In this document: positions 1 to 8,900 of the stretch, one piece after another
Layout: every line of letters begins with the position of its first letter
Position numbering within the stretch: position 1 is the first letter of the stretch
Assembly (NCBI RefSeq): GCF_001632365.1
Contig: NW_024468586.1
Location: 1-64,000 of the forward strand
Source: Laetiporus sulphureus 93-53
Lineage: Eukaryota > Basidiomycota > Agaricomycetes > Polyporales > Laetiporaceae
Direction of reading: 5' to 3'
Length of the DNA: 64,000 bases
Position numbers and translations under genes: made by a program
The notes under the pieces: generated by a model
Databases searched by the model: none
What the model was told of the DNA's origin: nothing
The model's input: the letters and a program-made list of their open reading frames with translations, nothing else

Positions 1-1010
1 TCTTTGCGTAGCGTAGCACTCGTAGTATGTGCTGACTTTCTGCTGCAGAGGAAGAACCTCTCATCTGAGTACTACGACACCACCGACCCCTTCATTGATG
101 ACTCCGAGCTGGCTCAAGATGAGCACAAGTTCTTTGTGCAGATGAAACAGAAGGGCTTCTACGTATCAAGCGGGCAAGTTGTGCTGCTGAATAAGTGCAT
201 ACAGACCTACCGCCAGCACTTCTCACGCATACTGATGCCCTGTCTTCAGGACGCCAACCAAGAAGCCAAAGTCCAAGAAGTTGAACATTCTCGCCCCTGC
301 TGCCTCCGTCACTGCTGCACTGTCTTCTGGGCCTCTACCTCCATCCCTTGCAGGCCCACTGTTGATCCCGTCACAGCCAAGCACCTCCAAAGTATCCTCA
401 CCGAAGAAGAAGGAGCACAACACATGGGAGGAGCCTATAGCGCTCTTGTCGGATACGGAAGAGGAGCGCTCCGGCTCGAAGCGTAAGCTGGTCACAGAGA
501 TCAGCTCGTTCACAAATACGCTGAGCACTCCATCAGAGGGTAGTTCGAAGAAGAGGTGGAAGACCGTCGAGATCGTACATCTGCATGCTGTTTCATCGTT
601 CATGTCGCTGATCTCTATGATCCTCCACAGCAACCGTTCCACCCCGAGCTAGAGGAGATGTTTGTTGCAATGAAGGCAGCGATTGCCAAAGGTGCGTTTC
701 CTGTGTGGTCGCGCTCATCCAACAAGCATGCTCATACCCCTTTGCAGAGAACTGGGAAGTAAAGGGGAAATTCCCGCCATCACTTAAACCCATGCTCGCC
801 CAAATCTCTCTGAAGGTGGTCATCCTGGGCGAGTACGACGATAACTTCTTCAATATCATGCCTCAGCTCTTTCCATATAATAAGTTCACCATAACGGTCC
901 GTGTCCTACATTCTGTACACGTTAATTCATGCTGATGCCATCCCTGGGCGCAGAAACTTATCAAACAGACAATATGGCGTGAGCACACAAATCTCCTCAT
1001 GGAGCGACAG
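1..1010 (+). pseudogene. Truncated duplicate of the HPC2/ubinuclein gene
   Basis: This stretch aligns base for base with 11899-12909 of the intact HPC2-type gene: the end of intron 1, the HUN-domain exon with its YYDTTDPFIDDSE motif, the linker exon and the ubinuclein middle-domain exons. The match stops abruptly inside the exon that encodes ERQNTLLKEL; after base 1010 the two sequences are unrelated. The left end is cut by the window edge, so exon 1 may or may not lie further left. By hand I count 38 substitutions and one 1-bp indel (about 96% identity). No exon acquires a stop, but the donor after the HUN exon is changed from gtacgt to gtgcat, and the C-terminal half of the protein is missing. 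It is most likely a dead copy, though transcription of a truncated product cannot be excluded. Confidence 0.9.
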
Positions 1011-2448
1011 ACCTCATCATGCTATGAGCATTCATGGGCGTGTCTAAGTCTGTTATGCATGAATCTGTTTCGTGTTTACAGCGCTTCATCCACCATTGAA
1101 GATGCAGTCTGAACATACCGTCCACACCATCGTGCACATGTTCCAGAACCCAGCATCCAGTCTGAGGTGCAGGCTGCATTCATTGATGCAGCTGCACTTG
1201 GGAACGGTGAGTATCCTGTCATGTGCATTATATGCATCGATGCTGAACTTCACCCTGTACAAGTCATTGGGATGATCATAAGTGCTGCCCTTATGATGTA
1301 TGCATCATGACCCTGGGTCTTTACTTTATCACCATCATTTGCTTTGTCGTAGGCTCCCTTGTACTCATCTGGCTTCAGTCGCAACAATCGCACATGACAG
1401 TAAGGCAGCATGTTTGAAGAGGATCAACACAATGGACCCGAACGGAGCGTTCTCGCTGACGAGTGAGTCGTATGTCTCCCTGCGCAGCACATTCGAGCTG
1501 AAGTCATATTGTCACAGTTGCGCTGATCCTGTTGATGTTTGCAGTCAAGTCAGGGGTCAGTCGATGGTTGGCGACATGCGAGGCCCATTGTGTCCATCAT
1601 TATATTTGGTGCTCTCATTGTCTTCTTTCTTGTCTGGGAGGCCTAAGCAACTTACCACGCCATGAGTTCATCCATGGTTTATTTTACGTGCAGATGCTCA
1701 TGCATGGGCCAATGCAGACAGCCAAAAATGTGAAGGTAGGAGAACTTCACTGCAGTGGAAGCTCTCGCCACAACGCTGTTTATGCAGAACGCCATCCCTC
1801 CTGTTGGCAGGAAGAAAGACTCTAGAATGAGGTCGCACGATCTGATCAGTTACCATTTATCGTGTGTAACCTAAGTGTCTCAACAATTTGAACTGACGAG
1901 CTCACTGTGCTTTATTTTGACATGAGCTATCATGACACTAGCAGTGCTATCTCATGATGAGAATTTCAAGTCAGTCTGCAGTAAGTCATATCGATGTCAT
2001 TGAGGCCTTTGAGGTGACCTTAATCAGGTCAACATGGGATAGAAGGTCTTGCCCTGTGGAACCTCACCTTCACAGCAATGCCAGATCATGGTGCGATGTT
2101 CACCATTGATGATTTCATGTCTGACACACCATCACCCAGTGGCAATATATGCATCTGATCTTCCATGTACAGCAGGGGAGAAAAATCAATTGTTCCACAT
2201 TGGATATTCTCATTTCTGAGAAGCCCTTGTGGTATGTCTCGGCATAGCTCTTAGTGTTCCACCGCTCTCACTGACTCAGGCCCTACAGGCTAGATTACAA
2301 AAATGCTAGCACGTATGCAGCCAAAGTGACAGGTCAACATGCCGCTATTCCACGCTTCTTGTTGAATGCGCTCTGGTTCTTTTCAAGTGGAGCATCTAGG
2401 TGCTGCTGCTAGAATCGAGTGCTGATTGTGAAGAAAACAATGCGTTGA
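1011..2448. other. Intergenic, possible degenerate membrane-protein fragments
   Basis: No intact gene is visible. Two short stretches read as hydrophobic, transmembrane-like segments on the + strand in shifted frames: around 1310-1395 (GLYFITIICFVVGSLVLIWL) and around 1585-1645 (RPIVSIIIFGALIVFFLVWE). Each is followed by frameshifts or stops. The second resembles a helix of an MFS-type transporter, but this is a composition-level impression only. The region is rich in TG/CA and poor in CpG, like the neighbouring relics. Confidence 0.3.
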
Positions 2449-2958
2449 TTGCTAATTAATGCAGCGGTGGTTCAATCGTTATTTCTCTGCAGCATTCTCA
2501 TCTCAGTCATGTTGTGGTTACAATGGATCTCTATTAAGCTCTTGGTTGCAAGCTTCCTGGTTTTTTTATATCATTCTGCTGCTCTTGCTGCCCAGGAATG
2601 CGCAATGGTATGGGCTCCATCTACCTCCTGGGTGATGCCTTATTCCCTTCGTCGTGCAAATGGTAGATGCTTGGTCGAGATTCTACGATAGGCAACGATA
2701 GCATGCACCAAGCACCAACTGTTGATGCTGATCCATTGTGCCTAGGAGATGTCATCTATGCTCAACTCTTTGGATCGTCTACGATAATATTGAACCTGAT
2801 GCAGGCAGCAAAGGCACTGCTCGACCATGAGAGTGCCAAGTACTCTGATTGATGCAGGTTCGTGCTGCTGAGAGAACTGTCAGTAGCCCCTGCAGTCTGT
2901 GTTTGACATCTGACACCCTAGGTTGACAGATTTGTTCAGGGCCGAATATCGGCCCCTA

Positions 2959-2982
2959 CAGTCTTCAACCGGTGCTTTATAC
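2959..2982 (+). repeat. Left terminal inverted repeat of MITE
   Basis: 24-bp inverted repeat that pairs with 3592-3615 at 22 of 24 positions. Confidence 0.85.
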
Positions 2983-3591
2983 ACCACTAGTCCTTTATAC
3001 AGCAGCATTTTTCTCAGTGATTTCTGAGTCAAATTGCTCAGTAAAAAATGCATTATATAGCTACTGGCTACATGGTTCATGGCCCATAGAAAAATATGCA
3101 GGTGGTTTGCCTGTTCTTTTGCAATATGGCATTTTTGCTGTTCAGAGCTTTTTAGCGAAATATTATTTTGGCTCTCATAGCATGTAGAGGGAGAAATTCT
3201 GAAATGTCATCATGCCAACTACATCTATATAGTCAAGAGGCATGTTGTATGCATTTATTTGAGCTGACAGCATGGGTGCATCGACCACAGTAGGTGATCT
3301 ATTCCCGGAGAGGGGGGTCATGTCACATTCTGTCACATAAGATCACATGTGACCTCACGTTTTTCTGAGCTGAGTTGTGGCGAGAGCGTGACTATGCGTG
3401 ACAGTGTATAGAGGAGTGGGAGACGCGCATTTTGGCCCTCTCGGCTTCTTTTATTTTTGTACATCACAGCTCTCATTAGCTTGCTCTGAAACTTTATGAC
3501 AATATGCTTTTAGATTTCCTTAATAAGTGTAGATACTTTTTTTGAGGTGAAAGTGAGAAATGCTTGTACAGGAAGCTCAAACAATTTGAGC

Positions 3592-3615
3592 GTATAAAGG
3601 ACCGATTGAAGACTG
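3592..3615 (-). repeat. Right terminal inverted repeat of MITE
   Basis: Inverse of 2959-2982 with mismatches at repeat positions 11 and 16; followed directly by TA. Confidence 0.85.
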
Positions 3616-3880
3616 TACCATCCGACAAGCAGTGGCGTCAGCGCAGACAATGGATACAGACCGCTTGCAATGATGCGAAAGTGCTCATGAGCTACCGTAG
3701 CATTCAGTAGCACGAGACATATTTCCTACTATCAGAGGTGTGTAGCAGCTGTTTGCGAGTCATGTTATATTTCAAATGGTCACGCGTTTATGACTGTCAT
3801 GATGATTCCTGTCTCACTGGCATGATGTGGCTTCCACAGCATGCCGCTATAAGTTTCTCGCTTCATCAGCAGCCCGGAAA

Positions 3881-4679
3881 TATCACTGGAATACTCTTAC
3901 AGATCAGTGCGACTCTTGCTATGATATCTGGCTGGGCGACTATCTCACCTACATCTCGTTTACTTTTTGCCAGTTCTTAGCATTCATTTGTCTCGGACTC
4001 GGCGGCATTTGGCACTCATGGAAGCTACCTTCTGCTATTGCGAACGAGGGCAAATTGCGGGTAGGCTGGCAGGCTCAACTTCCAAGGATCAACTTGCAAG
4101 CATCCACTCACCACCCGAATGCAGAATCGCATAGTCAGAATGCCACAATGTAGCTGGAGCTGTAACAGTAGGCCAGTTGATCATTTCTATGAAATGTGAG
4201 CAAGAACGATCAGATAGTTGTTGTGGCGTTTTTGTGCCACATGGAAGCCTTCGCCAGTTGAAACACGACTTGCTTGGTCTCGTGCGATCTCCGTCTCAAA
4301 TTTTCTGTCATCGTGGACGAATATCCAGTGAGTCTGCATGATTTCTGAGTCAGCATGTTGAAAGATCGCCAACGCCACTGGGCCTACACGTTTCCTGTGT
4401 CATCACGGACGTCATCATATCGTGTTCATCTCCTGCCAGATCAAGCTCCACCGAACAGAACAGTCTCGAGGTAATGATAATGGCCTTGTCTCTCACTAGA
4501 ATTATAAATGGCATGACGGTGTCAGCCGGAGCCAACCACCAGGCAACCATTTGTTCACGTTTGCGGTGGATACAAGAACCGTATCGCCGTTTCATGCTCG
4601 ATACGAGAACGAGGCCTTGATCGCACCTGCTCTCTCGAGCATTGATGTAACAGGAATAGTTTGATTGTTCATCATGATG
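3881..4679. other. Intergenic, no gene recognised
   Basis: Possibly the rest of the P450 relic up to about 4100, but I cannot align it convincingly. The open frames here are short and do not resemble a known family. Confidence 0.4.
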
Positions 4680-5062
4680 GTCTCACGGACTGGTGTCATC
4701 TGTGCAGTACCTGGCATGACTATTTACAGATCATGTTGTTCGATGAGCCTTGTATGATCGCAAATAACGACAAGATGATCGTAACATCATCGTAGCTATG
4801 CAATAGTTACTAGCAATATCGTGTGTGAGAAGCGAGCGGTCCAGTTAAGTTCACATTATGCATCTTGCCGCCAGATGATGATTACTATCAAGGGCGCCTG
4901 ACTGGTACCTTCCTCGGGAACACTCAGCCGACTCCCGAGGTCCCTATCAAGTTGATCTTGATGAGGTCGGCAACTCATCCACAAACTAAGCGGTACAACA
5001 GACTATACAACACATTCCCACTTGAGCCGTGGCAAGTGCAAGTCTGACTCCATCCTGCGCCA

Positions 5063-5090
5063 CGACTAGTGCCCCTGCAGATATATAAGA
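5063..5090 (+). promoter_or_regulatory. Conserved promoter block with TATA box
   Basis: CGACTAGTGCCCCTGCAG followed by ATATATAAGA, about 190 bp upstream of the ATG at 5274. The same order, a GTGCCCCTGCAG core followed by TATATAAAA, is found upstream of the paralogue (26762-26793). It is the best-conserved stretch of the two 5' flanks, which suggests a retained core promoter. Confidence 0.6.
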
Positions 5091-5273
5091 CCCTGCTGTG
5101 CCATCATTGTGGACATCTCAGTACGTCTAATCCCCCACAGTCCTTCGTGTCCCCTACCCGCTGTAAACCGCCGCGGCAGCCAAACGAAACGAGCCATCTC
5201 CTGCCCCACCTTTCGGTTCTGACAAGCATACGCAGAAGGTCATCCGATTTACATCCGGTTGAACGACCAAAAT

Positions 5274-8200
5274 ATGTCACAAACAGAAGCGTTGCAAGTC
5301 TTGCCTGATGTCCTGGGCCCAGCGGCTCATGACAAGATCGATCAGCGACTCTGGGAGTACGTCAAAAGATGGCGTAAAATCGGAGATAATGCTGGTGTGG
5401 CTGCAATGCTATTAAAGATGAATCCCGACGATCTGCAGGAGCACGAGGGTACTCTTGGCGTTGTCCTGTTTCATGCTCTCCGGGCGCAGAGCGACCGCGA
5501 AAGTCAGATTCGGAAAGAATATTCGGATGCATTGACCTGTCAGGATGTATTCTCAGGACCTCATGCCGAGGAAATCTTGCAGATGATGAAAACCTGCGCT
5601 GAGAACGGCAGTTTTGCAGCCATCCGTAACCTCAGTACGTCCAGTCATTCAGCATGCACGTGTCAAGTTATATGGGGCTTATACTCCACAGGTCTATTCA
5701 GAATACCCATTGCTACTGAGGAAACCAACTTTGATGCAGCTCAAAGTGAGTCAATTGAATTATACACAATGCTCCCGATGTGACTGGCAGCGCATAATTT
5801 ACAGAGCAAGGTGAGTATAGTCGGAATTAGAATGAGACGGTGGTTCACTCATTCACGCGATATGTACAGCAACGGTATCGGCATGGTCAAGAACATTCTA
5901 TGGCACCGCTCATCAAACACTGTACAACAGCATCGAGAGGATGAACTCTTCTCGCGTCCCGGAGCAATTGTACTCCAACTATGTTTCTATTGTCCAAAGC
6001 TCTGGTACCGGAAAATCACGCACGGTCGACGAAATGGCTCGCTTGGTGTTCACATTTCCCTTCAATCTCCGTGCGGAAGGCGACTCAGGTGCGCCGTCAA
6101 TCTCAATAGTTTGAAGTTTAACGTTCACCGTGTTCCGTTCGAAACAGGCTATGCATATCCTGTCGCAGATTCCAAAATCCGTGATTTTCTGCTTGAAGAG
6201 GGTTCCAAGGAGAACTTTGATTCTATAGTAGCTGCTTATCTAATCTTTTTCAAGCATCTATTCGAAGCGACTACACAAACGCTATCTACTGTTGGGAGCT
6301 CTATTGAAGACCAGACGGCGGGAATTCGAAGTAACGCACCACTAGCCGAAGAATGGAGAGCGCATCTTGCAGAGGGTGATACGAGAAAGCAATTCTATGA
6401 GAAAACGGTAAAAGTAAGTGACCTCTCCGGACATTTCGGTTCTTCGTTCACGACATCCATCTTCAGTATGTCAGACGGTTGCCAGAAGTGATCGAATTGA
6501 AACAGAACGAAGGTAGCATCAAGCTCAATTCATACGCTCAGCGTGCGGTCGAGGCAGGCGAAAATCTAATCAAATCCCTTGTGCATGATGAGTCTGCCGA
6601 GCCTGCCAACTCTCTACGTCTGGTCATGTACTTCGACGAGGCCCACTCACTGATGCAGCACAGCACTAAAGGAATAGACACTGGTCGCACTCGCTATCAT
6701 GCTCTATGCAAGGCTATTCACCAGCTAGCAGCCCTTCCTCTTTTCGTTGTGATGTTGTCAACAACTTCGCAGCTTCACAAGTTATCTCCTGCAAAGATAT
6801 TCCATCCCTCAATGCGAGTGCAGGGTGGAAAGCAGGATGATCTCCAAGCACCGATCACTGAAATGCCCTTTGATCTCCTCTGTGACAACCAGACTTTGGT
6901 TCCTCCGGGAGGAGTAACGCTGACGGATGCATGCTCGTTGGGATTTATCTGTCGGTTCGGTCGACCACTGTATGTGCTTTTTTTGGCTTTCATCATGATG
7001 TGACGATAGCTAAGAGGTTTGCTTAATCAGCTGGAGAGCATTCTTCATGTCTGAAGATCCTGATGTCCAACGTATGCTGGTGGACACAGCGTACTCGAAA
7101 CTCACCGGATTCCAACTTAATCAGGCGCTCGATGAGACTACTGTCCACCGCAGTCGCGCTCATCTTGCAGCTTTGAGCACTCGATTGCTTCTGGAGTTCG
7201 AGCCTATTCGCGAGCTGGCCCGTAAAGCGGAGGTCGAATTAGTCGAAAGCAACCTTCGGATTGCCTATAGCGTTCCGAAGCATCGTGAATATCTCCGATC
7301 GGGCTACCCGTCAGAGCCGATCCTCGCCGAGGCTGCTGCGCGCTTCTTGATTCGGAGCAGATCTTCGGTTCCCGCTAACCTGGCATATTTCATCGAGAGC
7401 GGATTGATCAACAAAGGCGAGAGAGGCGAGCTTGTTATGCGCTTGCTGCTGCTCGAAGCTTTCGACAAGGCAACAAGGAAGCAGTGTGGAAACCCCGAGG
7501 ACCCGAAGCGCATAACGTTCGACCATCCCATCCCAGTCATCGACTTCCTACAAGCGCTCTTCGGTGAGGACAACATGGAAACAGTCTTGGACAAGGACCC
7601 ACACAACTGTGCGAACTGGAGAACGTTCAGAAAGGCGTTTGGGAAAGCGTATGTTCACTTCACGCATTTCGGAAAGTCGGAAAACGAGTCCGTCTCCAAC
7701 CAATTTGGCGCCTGGGCGGCCATCATGCGTGGAATGGCTATGCAGTGCTCCACAAATCAGAGGAACATCGATTGCATCATACCAATAGTTTTCGACCTCA
7801 AAAAGAAGATCACGCCAGATAGAATGAGCGCAATCCTCATCCAGGTCAAGAACAAAGAAGAGTTTGAGGTGCTGGCGATAGACGAAAAGAAGCTAGATGG
7901 TGTAAATGACTTCTTTCGGAAAGATAAAGGGAGGACATTGCCAGACAATCGCCCTTACATCACGATTGCGATGCACCTCGGCATCCAGGATGCCGCATAC
8001 AAGACGTCACTGCCTAAAGGAAAGCTCCATGAATTGGAGGCCTCTTTTCAATGTGTGGCGCCGACATCCCATGTCAGTACTCGCTCGACGACGGAGGAGC
8101 GAATGGAAACTCTGTATGATCCCGACGATGACTTGGTCCCCCCCGAAGGACCGCAAGAAAAGAAAAAAGATATCCCCCATCCGCGATACGAGATTGTGGC

Positions 8201-8537
8201 CAAGAAATGCTACCCCAAAACATTTGCAGCTATGCTCGACCATAGGAGCAATGTGCAGGAAGCGACGAGCATTTATGCGTACTTGTTGGGTGGCACAGGT
8301 GTCTACGACGAGCATCCGAGACAGGAGGAAGAAAATCTCGCGGCTCTGCGCAACTTGAAACCGGGATGGAGCGTTGGAGATGACTACTACGACTGGACCG
8401 GTAACAAGTTCCTATGCGGGGAAACGCCCGGACGCAGACGAATGAAGTCAAATGACTCGCAGGATGCAGTCCCAATGCTCATAGACGGAGGCGGATCACC
8501 TGAAGACATCGTGATGGGTAGTCAAAATTCCGATTGA
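5274..8537 (+). CDS. P-loop NTPase fused to PD-(D/E)XK nuclease, CR/Crinkler-type (copy A)
   Basis: Exons by eye: 5274-5634, 5692-5745, 5805-5810 (6-nt microexon), 5870-6088, 6148-6413, 6467-6969 and 7031-8537, giving 971 aa. Domain order: a helical N-terminal region (1-140); a STAND/AAA-like NTPase with Walker A SSGTGKSRT (about 185), Walker B RLVMYFDEAH (about 355) and a sensor strand FVVMLSTTS (about 395); then a restriction-endonuclease-like fold with GELVMRLLLLEA, IDCIIPIVF (about 716) and ILIQVKN (about 740), i.e. a D...QxK variant of the PD-(D/E)XK site. A conserved C-terminal module contains WSVGDDYYDWTGN. Fusions of this order are known as CR (Crinkler-type) proteins, proposed to derive from transposons and to act as effectors or in genome conflict; the family assignment is my inference from motifs. 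There is no signal peptide. ATG 5274 is preferred because the paralogue starts at the equivalent codon. Its role is unknown. Confidence 0.85.
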
Positions 8538-8900
8538 ATGAGCGCACCGAGCTCAGTGACTGAGAACTTGTAGGCCGCCTTGGAGAAGACACACCGGTGT
8601 GCCGTGTTTGAGCTCCCCTCTATCGAATCATGCCAATTGTTAATGTATGCATCTATGTAATGCTTGACGGAACATTCTATATCCAAATAATTAGTGCTGC
8701 AGCGCGGCAAGAATGTACATACCATTGCTCTCTTGGACATCTAATGAAACGCACCCGTTATCTTATAAATCCAAACTGCATTGTGTTTGAGGACTTCATA
8801 AAACCATTTGACAACGTAAATAAACCCCCTGCAACTTCATGCGCATAACAAGATACGCGCATGGCTCCGAGAAAGCTCCAAAGGCGTGATGGAGAACAGT

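Larger units (their letters stand above)
2959..3615. mobile_element. MITE, TA-flanked, Tc1/mariner-like ends
   Basis: This 657-bp AT-rich element lies inside the P450 relic. It starts CAGTCTTCAACCGG and ends with the imperfect inverse CCGATTGAAGACTG. The 24-bp terminal inverted repeats differ at two positions. Both ends abut TA (2957-2958 and 3616-3617), and the intact P450 has a single TTA at that point, consistent with a TA target duplication. The CAGT ends and TA target fit Tc1/mariner-type elements. No transposase frame is present, so it is non-autonomous. The motif CTTTATAC recurs next to the left end (about 2973-3000). Confidence 0.85.
2449..3880 (+). pseudogene. Decayed cytochrome P450 copy, split by a MITE
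   Basis: From about 2520 the + strand matches the 5' part of the intact P450 gene at 17593-19825 (which is on the - strand): the membrane-anchor exon, the exon encoding [17 protein letters not shown], the following intron and the exon beginning with the [12 protein letters not shown] block (here at 3620-3720). The anchor and proline-hinge segment carries frameshifts. The exon ending in AKALLDHESAKYSD runs into a TGA, and the later part is degraded beyond recognition after about 3880. The I-helix, ExxR and heme-binding segments are absent. A 657-bp element sits between the two recognisable halves. Many differences from the intact gene are CG to CA or TG (for example GCGAAGGCGCTG to GCAAAGGCACTG). 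Confidence 0.88.
4680..8900 (+). repeat. Inverted duplication, arm A (NTPase-nuclease locus)
   Basis: Nucleotide similarity to the reverse complement of about 23030-27155 can be followed from roughly 600 bp upstream of the gene (the block CATGACTATTTA near 4716, and AATAACGACA near 4764) through all exons and introns. It continues about 350 bp into the 3' flank (CGGCAAGAATGTACATACCATT near 8704). The arms are clearly diverged, about two-thirds identical in protein, so the duplication is old. The end points are approximate. Confidence 0.85.

Noticed and set aside
3290..3420. Palindromic TGTCACAT...ATGTGACC motifs taken as an LTR end
   Set aside because: They lie inside the MITE and no TG...CA bounded element or target duplication fits.
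5259..5276. TTG at 5259 as the start of NTPase-nuclease copy A
   Set aside because: The ATG at 5274 corresponds exactly to the ATG used by copy B; the TTG is conserved only because the flank is duplicated.
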